DNA of 14,899 bases from Promethearchaeota archaeon. GTDB lineage: Archaea; Asgardarchaeota; Lokiarchaeia; Sigynarchaeales; SOKP01. Numbering within the stretch: the first letter of the stretch is position 1; each line of letters begins with the position of its first letter. This document shows positions 1-7,196 of this stretch, piece by piece. The stretch lies in assembly GCA_019894875.1 (NCBI GenBank), contig JAGXNR010000070.1, positions 1 to 14,899 on the forward strand, read 5' to 3'. The notes under the pieces are model-generated. The model did no database searches and was not told the DNA's origin. It worked only from the letters and a program-made list of their open reading frames with translations. The position numbers and the translations under genes are program-made.

Positions 1-1020
1 ATTCATACCTGCCATATTTGCATCATCAATTACTTTCCATCCAGAAGCAATACCCTCTTCTAAGATCCTGCATCCCTCATTTAGCTGAATGGCTAGAAAA
101 ACCCCAGGATTTACTAATCCCGCTTTTTTGATACTAGAAAAATCTGGTTGTGGTCTTCCCTTAGTCCAATCATAATATCCTTGACCAGTTTTTCTGCCTA
201 ATTTTCCTTCATTAAACATTTTTGTGACTACTTTACCTGGTCTGAAGTCTTCATGCAATGTATCAGCATAATAATTTCGAACATGAAATCCCGTATCGAT
301 TCCCGTGTAGTCCGATAAGACAAGAGGACTCATTGGACCTCGCGATCCGAAGTCAGCATCTAATGACTCAAAAGGAATTCCCTTTTCTAGGCAAGTGTCG
401 AGCAGATAATTCATATAGATACCACCTGGGGCATTCAACCTATTCACAATGAAACCAGGCCGATCTTTCAAGACTTTCGCAACATATCTGTCACCTCTAA
501 GACAGGGTAAACTTGCGCTTACTTTCATGCCAATTTCCATTGCTTCTTCAGAAGATTTCTCACCAGCAATAACTTCTATCAATCTCATTAAAGGAGCTGG
601 ATTGAAAAAATGCATACCGATACATTTATCCTCTCTATTTGTGGCAGTTGCCATTTCAGTTATAGACATTGTAGAAGTATTTGAAGCAATTACCGCATGA
701 GAAGGAGCGTTATCATCGCAGGTTTTGAATATTCTTTTCTTGACATCCATATCCTCAACGACGGCTTCAATAATCAAATCAGCATCTTTCACGGCAGAAA
801 GATCTAAGTTTGTCTTCATTCGTGCTATGATTTCTGCTGCTTTTAATACTCCTTTTGATTCAAGTTTTGTAAGTCCACCTTTTATGCTTTCAACAGCTTT
901 ATCGATGAATTCCTGTTTAATATCAACGAGTGTTACGTTATAACCTGCCATTAAAGAAACTTGGGCAATTCCATTACCCATTAATCCAACACCGATTACA
1001 ACTATATTTTTAACATCCAT
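1..1020 (-). CDS. 3-hydroxyacyl-CoA dehydrogenase, C-terminus cut by window edge
   Basis: NAD-dependent oxidation of (S)-3-hydroxyacyl-CoA to 3-ketoacyl-CoA, or the reverse, in the cytoplasm. The frame is open from the ATG at 1020 to the left edge, giving 340 visible residues. The Rossmann motif GVGLMG lies at residues 10-15. The NTS motif is at 114-116, the catalytic pair is His137 (in GMHFFNP) and Glu149, and Asn193 sits in RPGFIVNR. The first C-terminal domain ends near GYYDW (281-285). Residues 301-340 then begin a second C-terminal-type helical domain (AIQLNEGCRILEEGIA), as in archaeal dehydrogenases that continue into an enoyl-CoA hydratase domain. That extension is inferred, because it lies outside the window. 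A GAGAGTGA-like ribosome site precedes the ATG. The gene follows the FMN protein at 1098-2150 after 77 bases and may be cotranscribed with it. Family assignment is secure; chain-length preference is unknown. Confidence 0.95.
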   Translation of the reverse strand, partial: MDVKNIVVIGVGLMGNGIAQVSLMAGYNVTLVDIKQEFIDKAVESIKGGLTKLESKGVLKAAEIIARMKTNLDLSAVKDADLIIEAVVEDMDVKKRIFKTCDDNAPSHAVIASNTSTMSITEMATATNREDKCIGMHFFNPAPLMRLIEVIAGEKSSEEAMEIGMKVSASLPCLRGDRYVAKVLKDRPGFIVNRLNAPGGIYMNYLLDTCLEKGIPFESLDADFGSRGPMSPLVLSDYTGIDTGFHVRNYYADTLHEDFRPGKVVTKMFNEGKLGRKTGQGYYDWTKGRPQPDFSSIKKAGLVNPGVFLAIQLNEGCRILEEGIASGWKVIDDANMAGMN

Positions 1021-1076
1021 TTTTTTCACTCTCAATCTTTAATAATTTGAAATTATATTAACAGTAAAAATAAATT

Positions 1077-1087
1077 AAAAAAAAAAA
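1077..1087 (-). terminator. Oligo-T tract after the NMO-family gene
   Basis: Eleven consecutive A on the plus strand read as T11 on the minus strand, about ten bases after the stop codon of the gene at 1098-2150. Archaeal termination commonly uses such tracts without a hairpin. It may terminate, or only attenuate, transcription before the downstream dehydrogenase gene. AT-rich background makes chance runs common. Confidence 0.35.
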
Positions 1088-1097
1088 TAAGGTTTGC

Positions 1098-2150
1098 TTA
1101 TTTTAAAAATCCATAAGCATTTTTAAGACGCTTTTCTGCGACATCAACTACATCATCAATGATGGTTTTGACATTTTCAAGGCTCTTAATAACTCCAATG
1201 CTTTGACCTAGTAAGACAGCGCCAGAAGTTGTATCTCCTTTATAAGCAGCCTCATATGCCATTCCCTCCTTAATAAAATCCTGCTCAGACATTGCTGCTT
1301 CTTCAGCCATCTTCGATTCTTTATCTGCAACAAGCCCATGATGTAGTGAATATTCATTCCTCCATAAACGAATTGGACCTAAAGCACCTGTTACCAATAC
1401 TGTATCTTGAGCTTTAGCTGGCGGAACTATCTCCTTATATTCTTGAGAAAATTCACTATCTTTCGAGGCAATAAATCTAGAGCCCATTGCAACAGCTCCA
1501 GCACCCATAGCTAAAGCCGCAGCAAGACCTTCACCTGTTGCAAAACCACCACAGGCTACTATTGGGGTATCAGGATGTTTCTGTGCAACCTGTTGCAATA
1601 AAACCAAGGTACTAACTTTTTCATATGATTGATGTCCTCCACCTTCTCCTCCAGTAACAACCAAACCATCCACATTTGTGGCAACACACTTATCAGCAAG
1701 CCATAAAGCTGGTGCTACATGAAAATGTTTAATTTGCGAGCCACTTTCTTTCAATTTTTGGTAATCCTTTGACATTGGCAATGTTTTTGAAGAACCTGCG
1801 CTAGTAATAGCATAAACACATTGTTCTTTTACCCTCTGATTCTCCATAATGAACTTTGGAATTTCTGTAACTAGTGCCCCGGCTGCAATTTCTCTTCTTG
1901 ATGTGCGTATGTTAAACCCAAAGGGTTTGTCAGTATGCTCAACCACTTTCAGCATATTTTCCTTCATTATGTTAATAGGATTCTTTCCTGCCTGATAATC
2001 ACTTATTAATGCGCTGTGACTTAGCACGCCAAGACCGCCTGCTTCTGAAACTGCAATAGTTAGTTCGGTTGTATAGAATGGGCCCATTGGAGCGGCAATA
2101 ATAGGGTGTTTAATCCCTAACATTTTAGTAACATTTGTTTCTAATACCAT
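1098..2150 (-). CDS. Nitronate monooxygenase (2-nitropropane dioxygenase) family FMN protein
   Basis: FMN-binding TIM-barrel protein of the NMO/FabK superfamily, 350 residues from the chosen ATG at 2150. The N-terminus (LGIKHPIIAAPMG) is the usual family start. GGEGGGH carries the candidate catalytic base His173. GGFATG (201-206) and GAGAVAMGSRF (216-226) are the FMN phosphate-binding loops. A GTG at 2162 would add four residues. I prefer the ATG because that GTG lies inside AAGTGA, which is better placed as a weak ribosome site. Members oxidise alkyl nitronates, but the superfamily also holds FabK-type enoyl reductases, and many archaeal members have no proven substrate. Its place just upstream of a 3-hydroxyacyl-CoA dehydrogenase, and a paralogue at 10087-11241 next to a thiolase, suggest an acyl-CoA role. 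That is inference. Confidence 0.9.
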   Translation of the reverse strand: MVLETNVTKMLGIKHPIIAAPMGPFYTTELTIAVSEAGGLGVLSHSALISDYQAGKNPINIMKENMLKVVEHTDKPFGFNIRTSRREIAAGALVTEIPKFIMENQRVKEQCVYAITSAGSSKTLPMSKDYQKLKESGSQIKHFHVAPALWLADKCVATNVDGLVVTGGEGGGHQSYEKVSTLVLLQQVAQKHPDTPIVACGGFATGEGLAAALAMGAGAVAMGSRFIASKDSEFSQEYKEIVPPAKAQDTVLVTGALGPIRLWRNEYSLHHGLVADKESKMAEEAAMSEQDFIKEGMAYEAAYKGDTTSGAVLLGQSIGVIKSLENVKTIIDDVVDVAEKRLKNAYGFLK

Positions 2151-2385
2151 TTTTGTTTTCACTTTGTTTTTTTTCTGAATTTATATTCTTAATAAATTAG
2201 ATAGAGAAATATTTTGTAATGTAAATATTTTTACTTTCAGTATTGATCTTCCAACATTCTTCTATTAAAATAGGAAACAATTTGAAAGAAAAAATGATTT
2301 TGAATTGGAAAAATTATTATAGTTTACGAGCTAATTTTATACAATTGCGAGATATGGATTTTATTTCTTAAAGGAGCTGAATGGA
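2151..2385. promoter_or_regulatory. Divergent promoter region
   Basis: About 235 bases of AT-rich DNA separate the minus-strand NMO-family gene from the plus-strand ketopantoate reductase-like gene, so both promoters should lie here. For the plus strand, GGAAAAATTATTATA at 2307-2321 resembles a purine-rich BRE followed by a TATA box, which would place transcription start near 2345. For the minus strand, several AT-rich candidates near 2180-2215 are possible and none stands out. AAATATTTT occurs twice, at 2207-2215 and 2223-2231. No small ORF or RNA gene is apparent. Confidence 0.4.
2373..2376 (+). promoter_or_regulatory. Ribosome binding site deciding a GTG start
   Basis: GGAG nine bases before the GTG at 2386. 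A nearer ATG at 2381 is in another frame, which stops after nine codons, so the GTG is the start of the long frame. Confidence 0.6.
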
Positions 2386-3429
2386 GTGGAAAAAAATAAT
2401 AACGATTTAAGGGTTGTAATCTATGGTATCGGCGGAATAGGTGCTACTCTTGGAGGATGGCTAACGCAAAAAAATAATAATGTTTACCTATTGGCGCGTG
2501 GGGAAAATGCTAAAGCGCTTAAAAGTAATGGGTCAATTCTTAAAAATATTGTAAGCGATAGTTCTGAAACTATAGTAGTAAAAGTGATTGAAGATTTAAA
2601 TGAAATCGCTAATATAGATGTCGTAGTAATCACCGTTAAAAATTATGACGTAGAAAAAGTCGCGAAGGATATTTCCGAAAAGTTAGGAGACAATCCCATA
2701 GTGGTAGGGCTACAAAATGGCTTTGAGAATCAGAGAATTTTACCAAAATATTTTACGAAAATTGTGTATGCTGTTGTGGTGCAATCTGGTTGGGTAGATA
2801 AACCAGGAATATTTGGGACTAGAGGTAAGGGACACCTAACTCTCGGCACTCCTGAGAATAAAAATCCAGAAATTGCAGAAAAAGTTGCTAAAATTTTAAC
2901 TCCTGGAATCCCAACAATAACAACACAAGAATTTCAAGATGCTGCTCATTCAAAATTAATAATAAACCTTTCAAATGCAACCTTTACCCTAATAAGTTCT
3001 GAACTTAAAGATGATGATTCCATCTTCAAGCTGTGGAATATTTTTATGAACGTATACCTGGAAGGTGTGAAGGTAGTAAAAGCAGCCGGGTATAAAGAGT
3101 ATAAATTGAAAGGGTTGCCTTCTTGGGATGTAATGGAAATGGGGAAAAACCTCGAGAAAGCAACAGCTATAAATAATTTCAAGCGGAACCTTAAATATTC
3201 ATGGTTTAATAGTATGGCTCAAGATATGATTCATCGAAAAAAAAATCAATCTGAGCTTGAATCCCTCACAGGATATTTGATACAATTAGCAGATTCGTTT
3301 AATATTGAAATTCCCTATAATAGAGTAATTTATGAGCTTAGTGAACAACAGTTTAAGAAGAAACCTTATCAACCTTTACCTGTTGAAACAATATGGGAAG
3401 AAATCAATAAGAATCTAAATAATGGTTAG
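2386..3429 (+). CDS. Ketopantoate reductase-like (ApbA/PanE family) dehydrogenase
   Basis: Predicted NAD(P)H-dependent 2-dehydropantoate 2-reductase-family protein of 347 residues, slightly longer than typical PanE (about 300). The Rossmann fingerprint GIGGIG is at residues 14-19, followed by LLARGE and TVKNYD, and LQNGFEN (109-115) is the usual nicotinamide-side loop. Lys190 in HSKLIINLSNA matches the catalytic lysine. SSM-QD is represented by NSMAQD (275-280), and Glu290 in SELE matches the substrate-binding Glu of the TEID motif. Translation starts at GTG. Archaea can use such an enzyme to make pantoate for CoA, but this superfamily is broad and the next genes are hydrolases, so another 2-oxo- or 3-hydroxyacid substrate is possible. 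First gene of a likely four-gene operon. Fold is secure; substrate is not. Confidence 0.85.
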   Translation: MEKNNNDLRVVIYGIGGIGATLGGWLTQKNNNVYLLARGENAKALKSNGSILKNIVSDSSETIVVKVIEDLNEIANIDVVVITVKNYDVEKVAKDISEKLGDNPIVVGLQNGFENQRILPKYFTKIVYAVVVQSGWVDKPGIFGTRGKGHLTLGTPENKNPEIAEKVAKILTPGIPTITTQEFQDAAHSKLIINLSNATFTLISSELKDDDSIFKLWNIFMNVYLEGVKVVKAAGYKEYKLKGLPSWDVMEMGKNLEKATAINNFKRNLKYSWFNSMAQDMIHRKKNQSELESLTGYLIQLADSFNIEIPYNRVIYELSEQQFKKKPYQPLPVETIWEEINKNLNNG

Positions 3430-3485
3430 AAATGATTATTAATTACTAAAAATTCCATTTTATAAAATTTATATGAGGAACAAAG
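3430..3485 (+). promoter_or_regulatory. Short spacer with TATA-like stretch and RBS
   Basis: The 56-base spacer holds TTTTATAAAATTTATA at about 3458-3473 and GAGG at 3475-3478, seven bases before the ATG at 3486. The GAGG is a good ribosome site. The TATA-like stretch sits too close to the start for a normal leader, but an internal promoter cannot be excluded. Confidence 0.35.
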
Positions 3486-4694
3486 ATGAATGAAATTAAA
3501 GCAACTCGAATTTTGGGAGCACCTAAGGCTGAATTTACTAATCCTATAAAGGATGTTTATACTGCCCGTTTACCAATAGCAGGATGTGCGTGGGTAGAAA
3601 CTACCGAGGGTGTTGTTCTGATAGATACTATAGCAAGAGTTGATGTAGGAAGAGAAGTATTTAAAAAAATTGAGGGATCAATTAAATATATAATTTACAC
3701 ACACGGACACGGAGATCATGTTGGGGGAGCTGCTGCTTATTTAAAAGATAATCCGGAAATTATTGCTAGCGAATATTTACCAGATCGATTCGATAAATAT
3801 AAAATGCTTGCACCTTACAGAGCTCACATAACAGCCGTGCAATTCAATATTCCCGAAATTGTTAGTACTCCTGAATTTGTGTATCCTACTAAAACATTTT
3901 TAGGGGACATGACAATAAAACTAGGTGATAAAACCTTTGAGCTTCATGCAGTTCGAGCAGAAACCGATGATGCGGTCTGGGTGTATATTCCCGAACTTAA
4001 AGCTGCGTTTATAGGGGATCTAGTCATAGCAGGTTTACCAAACGTGGGTAATCCATGGAAACCTACCCGTTTCGCTTTGGATTGGGCAAGAGCTTTAGAA
4101 GATGTAAGAGCTCTCAACCCTGAGCATGTGTTTTGTAACGGCGCGGGTTATTATTATACAGGGGAGAGAGCACTAAAAATTTTAGATTTGAACATAGCTG
4201 CGATTCGAAATTTGCATGATCAAGTGGTCGAACACATCAATAAAGGGACCCACATTACTGATATGATTCATGAGATTAAACTCCCAGAACACCTTGCAAA
4301 GGATCCATACTTGAGACCATTATATTCGAGGACAGAATTTTTTGTATTTAACGTGTATCGCTGGTATCATGGCTATTTTGATGGTAATATTGCCCACCTC
4401 TTACCAAGACCAGAAAGAGAAGTTATGGGGGAGCTTAACAAGCTTATTGGTGACCCTGAGAAAATTATAAAAAGAGCCAAAGAACTCTTAGACAAGGATC
4501 AGGCGCAATTAGCATTAGAAGTCTTAGATGTCTTAATTCAAGCAGATCCAGAAAATATTGAAGCAAGACGGGTACGGATTGAACTATTAAAGAAACTTGG
4601 TGCTAATGATTATTGCCTAATGTCTCGAAATGCGTGGGTTTATTACATCGATAAAGATCGGAAATATATAGATTCAAAATCAAAGAAAAAATGA
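3486..4694 (+). CDS. Metallo-beta-lactamase-fold hydrolase with alkylsulfatase dimerisation-type domain
   Basis: 402 residues, no signal peptide or membrane segment, so cytoplasmic. The MBL domain (about 25-225) has the metal motif THGHGDH, with His73, His75, Asp77 and His78. AETDDAVW supplies Glu159, the position used as a metal ligand in SdsA1-type alkylsulfatases, and Asp178 in FIGDLV is the bridging-Asp position. The expected late GHG motif reads GAG (219-221), so Ala220 replaces the last His ligand. The C-terminal half (about 270-395) resembles the alkylsulfatase dimerisation region, with YRWYHGYFDGN (291-301), then a helical repeat with LALEVLDVLIQADPEN. Bacterial SdsA1-like enzymes are longer and usually exported; this one lacks a visible SCP2-like third domain. 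Likely hydrolyses an ester, sulfate ester or thioester; substrate unknown. It sits nine bases before the ADP-ribosylglycohydrolase-family gene. Confidence 0.85.
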   Translation: MNEIKATRILGAPKAEFTNPIKDVYTARLPIAGCAWVETTEGVVLIDTIARVDVGREVFKKIEGSIKYIIYTHGHGDHVGGAAAYLKDNPEIIASEYLPDRFDKYKMLAPYRAHITAVQFNIPEIVSTPEFVYPTKTFLGDMTIKLGDKTFELHAVRAETDDAVWVYIPELKAAFIGDLVIAGLPNVGNPWKPTRFALDWARALEDVRALNPEHVFCNGAGYYYTGERALKILDLNIAAIRNLHDQVVEHINKGTHITDMIHEIKLPEHLAKDPYLRPLYSRTEFFVFNVYRWYHGYFDGNIAHLLPRPEREVMGELNKLIGDPEKIIKRAKELLDKDQAQLALEVLDVLIQADPENIEARRVRIELLKKLGANDYCLMSRNAWVYYIDKDRKYIDSKSKKK

Positions 4695-4703
4695 GATTTA
4701 ATT

Positions 4704-6095
4704 ATGGTAGATAAAGATTTTTTACTCCAAAAAATTTGGGGGAGCTGGACTGGTAAAATCGCGGGTGGTACCTTTGCAATGCCTGTTGAGGGAAAAAATC
4801 GCAATTACATTACTAATTTATATCCTCCTTTAAGCGGATGGAGCAAGCATCATAGTCAAGCTGTAAATGATGATGAACAATATGAATTGATATCTTTATT
4901 AGCTTTAGAAGCATTAAGCGATGATGAATTCGCAAATCGACTAAAAGCTGGGACAATTTTTGAGCCAGAATTTCTTGGATCATATTGGTTGAAGTATTTA
5001 TTACCTCAGTATGTGTTTACAGCAGAAAAAGCCGCATATGAAAATGCCAAAAATGGAGTTCCTTGGGAACATGCAGGGGATTATGTTTATGAATATGATG
5101 GTAAGGTCAATGGAAATGAATTTGCTGATTGGATTGGAGCACAGATGAAGGGAGAATTATATGGAATGTTACTCCCTGCATGGGGTTGGTATGATGCAAA
5201 AGGAGAAAAAAAAAATCCTAAAGATGATCTTGAAATATTAAAACATTGCTTGGACTTATCGCTCCAAGATGCATTGATAGCTCACAGAGATGTTGGAATC
5301 GTAGGAGAATTATTTATCTCAGCTATGATTTCAGTTGCAATAACACACAAGCAATACGAATATAAAGAAGAAATTAAATTCCCCGAATCAGAAATTTCTA
5401 AATGGGAGATTGATTCAAATAGTCCCAAAGGTTTTAAGGTAGAAAAAGAAAAATTTGATGGATTTTCGCAGCAAATTAATCAGATTGGGATTTGTTCTGA
5501 AACCATTATACGTGATATTAAACGTATTAAAGCAGTTTTGTTAGAGTTTGCTTCTCTAATAGACTCAATTTCAGTGGAAGATGTTATATTATATTTTAGT
5601 TTCATAGATCCAATAATCGATAATTTCATAAATAAGCCGGATTCAAGTGATTGGGTAACAGTTTGGAAGATTTGTAATGGTTTATGGTGGGATTTTGAAG
5701 GAGATATGATAAAAAATGCAATTCCCAAATTTAAAGATTATCCGATTATACTTGAAAAAAGGTTACAGACAATTCGTTTTAGCAAAAATGTTCATACATT
5801 ATTCAATAATTCTGCAATTGTAATAGGTTTATTATATGGAGATGGTGATTTTATGCAGACAGTACGTATTAGTACCGATTGTGGATGTGATACAGATTGC
5901 AATGCAGGGAACGCGGGAGCCATTATTGGAGCATATCTTGGTCAGGATTTAATTCCATCATATGCAAAACGTTTTATTCGAGGAGAAATAATTCCAGGTC
6001 TTAAGGAATGGTCAGATAAATCGTTACTCAACTTAAGCCAAAGAACATTGACGCAAGCACTTCGATTCGAAACACTAAAAAAATCGTTGGAGTGA
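4704..6095 (+). CDS. ADP-ribosylglycohydrolase (DraG/ARH) family protein
   Basis: 463 residues, larger than DraG (about 300). The all-helical ARH fold is recognised at both ends. An N-terminal GSWTGKIAGGTFAMPVEG block (13-30) is followed by NDDEQYEL (55-62), matching the first metal-binding acidic motif. DCGCDTDCNAGNAGAIIGAY (392-411) matches the C-terminal motif that supplies Asp ligands for the two Mg ions (Asp392, Asp396, Asp398 are candidates). The stretch at about 230-330 is poorly conserved to my eye and may be an insertion. DraG-type enzymes remove ADP-ribose from proteins. The DTDCN-AG-AGA form belongs to a large, mostly uncharacterised subgroup that could act on other N- or O-ribosides or glycosides. 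It is cotranscribed with the MBL gene (9-base gap) and the esterase (7-base gap). Its GAGTGA ending doubles as the next gene's ribosome site. Confidence 0.85.
   Translation: MVDKDFLLQKIWGSWTGKIAGGTFAMPVEGKNRNYITNLYPPLSGWSKHHSQAVNDDEQYELISLLALEALSDDEFANRLKAGTIFEPEFLGSYWLKYLLPQYVFTAEKAAYENAKNGVPWEHAGDYVYEYDGKVNGNEFADWIGAQMKGELYGMLLPAWGWYDAKGEKKNPKDDLEILKHCLDLSLQDALIAHRDVGIVGELFISAMISVAITHKQYEYKEEIKFPESEISKWEIDSNSPKGFKVEKEKFDGFSQQINQIGICSETIIRDIKRIKAVLLEFASLIDSISVEDVILYFSFIDPIIDNFINKPDSSDWVTVWKICNGLWWDFEGDMIKNAIPKFKDYPIILEKRLQTIRFSKNVHTLFNNSAIVIGLLYGDGDFMQTVRISTDCGCDTDCNAGNAGAIIGAYLGQDLIPSYAKRFIRGEIIPGLKEWSDKSLLNLSQRTLTQALRFETLKKSLE
6089..6095 (+). promoter_or_regulatory. GGAGTGA ribosome site overlapping a stop codon
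   Basis: GGAGTGA includes the TGA stop of the ARH-family gene and lies seven bases before the TTG at 6103. It closely matches the archaeal and bacterial anti-Shine-Dalgarno complement. It supports the TTG start and suggests translational coupling. Confidence 0.7.
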
Positions 6096-6102
6096 TCTTT
6101 CC

Positions 6103-6996
6103 TTGAACATTAAAAGATTCCAGATAGAATCTGATTTTGTACCCAGTCCAGTAGAATATGATGTGTTATTTCCTAAAGGATATGAAAATTCTGATAAAAC
6201 TTATCCTCTTATGTTATTCCTGCATGGTGGGGGAAACCAAGACAGTAATTTTCTTAATCTTATAGGTCCAGTTATTTGGGATATATGGGAAAAAAAGATG
6301 GTACCTGAAATGGTGATTGTAACTCCCAATTGCAGTCGCTCTCTTTACATGGATTATAGAGATGGCTCAGAAAAATGGGAATCATTCATAATCCAGGAAT
6401 TATTACCTTTCCTTCAAAAAGAATATAGAATTGCTCCTGAGGTGAATAACACATTCATTGGAGGTATTTCTATGGGTGGGTTAGGCTCCCTTAGATTAGG
6501 GTTGAAGTATCTTGACAAATTTAGAGCTATTGTATCATTCGAACCAGGAATTGAACCTGCTTTTGAATGGAAGGAAGTAAAGACTATTGATAAGTTTTAT
6601 CGACAAAAAGATTTCATGGAAAAAGTATTTAGTTCTCCGATTGATGAAGATTATTGGAATAAAAATAACCCTGCTTATATTGTTAGAGAAAACGCTGACA
6701 AAATACGCAATTCTGATATAAAGATTTATCTTGAAGTGGGTACAGAGGATTTTTTTGGTCTTTTTAGAGGAGCTGAATTTTTACATAGAACTCTGTTTGA
6801 TAGTAATATTCGTCATGAATTTCGGTATGTGTATGGAGCTGATCACTTAGGTGCCTCATTCAGAGACCGGATCAGTAATGGATTTTCATTTCTAAACCGG
6901 ATTATTAATCCCTTGGAAGAACCCCCAAATGTGATAAAAGCACGAGATTTTTTTCTTCAGATGAAAGAAAATGCACTTCGAAAAAATGGGAATTAA
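6103..6996 (+). CDS. Alpha/beta-hydrolase esterase (putative esterase / esterase D type)
   Basis: 297-residue serine hydrolase. The oxyanion-hole motif HGGG is at 41-44. The nucleophile elbow GISMG puts Ser123 as nucleophile. Asp216 in EVGTEDFF and His248 in YGADH are well placed to complete the triad. There is no signal peptide. The start is TTG: the ribosome site GGAGTGA is seven bases upstream, and the next Met, at residue 37, would remove the first beta strands. Similar enzymes hydrolyse S-formylglutathione, feruloyl or sugar esters, or polyhydroxyalkanoate oligomers; nothing here selects among them. Last gene of the 2386-6996 set, so it may deacylate the same compound handled by the MBL and ARH-family proteins. 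That is inference from linkage. Confidence 0.85.
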   Translation: MNIKRFQIESDFVPSPVEYDVLFPKGYENSDKTYPLMLFLHGGGNQDSNFLNLIGPVIWDIWEKKMVPEMVIVTPNCSRSLYMDYRDGSEKWESFIIQELLPFLQKEYRIAPEVNNTFIGGISMGGLGSLRLGLKYLDKFRAIVSFEPGIEPAFEWKEVKTIDKFYRQKDFMEKVFSSPIDEDYWNKNNPAYIVRENADKIRNSDIKIYLEVGTEDFFGLFRGAEFLHRTLFDSNIRHEFRYVYGADHLGASFRDRISNGFSFLNRIINPLEEPPNVIKARDFFLQMKENALRKNGN

Positions 6997-7196
6997 TCCA
7001 TACTAATTTCTAAAGGATTCGTACAGTTAGGACATGGAAAATATCAAACTATTTCTTATTTACTTTTTAAAAATTTTATTAATGCTTGATGAATTCTTTA
7101 AAACAAACAATATAATGAAAAGATCGTGGTTTTTTAAAGCTGTAAGCTTTATTCGACCTTACAAAAAAATATAAAAAAAAAGTTAAGTGTGTTTGA
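6997..7196 (+). promoter_or_regulatory. Promoter region of the ThDP enzyme gene
   Basis: A 200-base AT-rich spacer. A TATA-like element, AAAAAATATAAAAAAAAA at 7164-7181, has its TATA core about 25 bases before the ATG at 7197, so transcription should begin at or next to the start codon. No GGAGG-like site precedes the ATG, which agrees with a leaderless or nearly leaderless mRNA. A perfect inverted repeat, TAAAGCT-GTA-AGCTTTA at 7135-7151, lies just upstream of the TATA element and could be an operator. T-rich DNA at about 7049-7080 may end the upstream operon. Confidence 0.45.

Noticed and set aside
258..943. Three plus-strand open frames (258-452, 449-700, 725-943)
   Set aside because: They lie antisense to the 3-hydroxyacyl-CoA dehydrogenase, whose motifs are continuous on the minus strand. 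The plus-strand translations show no family pattern.
2148..2162. GTG at 2162 as start of the first NMO-family gene
   Set aside because: Possible, but it adds only four Lys/Thr-rich residues, and the AAGTGA containing it is better placed as a ribosome site for the ATG at 2150.
2207..2231. Repeated AAATATTTT 16 bases apart as operator or origin repeat
   Set aside because: Two short A/T-only copies in a very AT-rich spacer are expected by chance. No third copy or conserved flank was seen.
2381..2410. ATG at 2381 as start of the ketopantoate reductase-like gene
   Set aside because: It is in a different frame that reaches TAA after nine codons.
7086..7116. Bacterial-type promoter, TTGATG and TATAAT with 19-base spacing
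   Set aside because: The spacing is poor, the region is AT-rich, and the TATA element nearer the ATG fits an archaeal promoter better. It would matter only if the source were bacterial.
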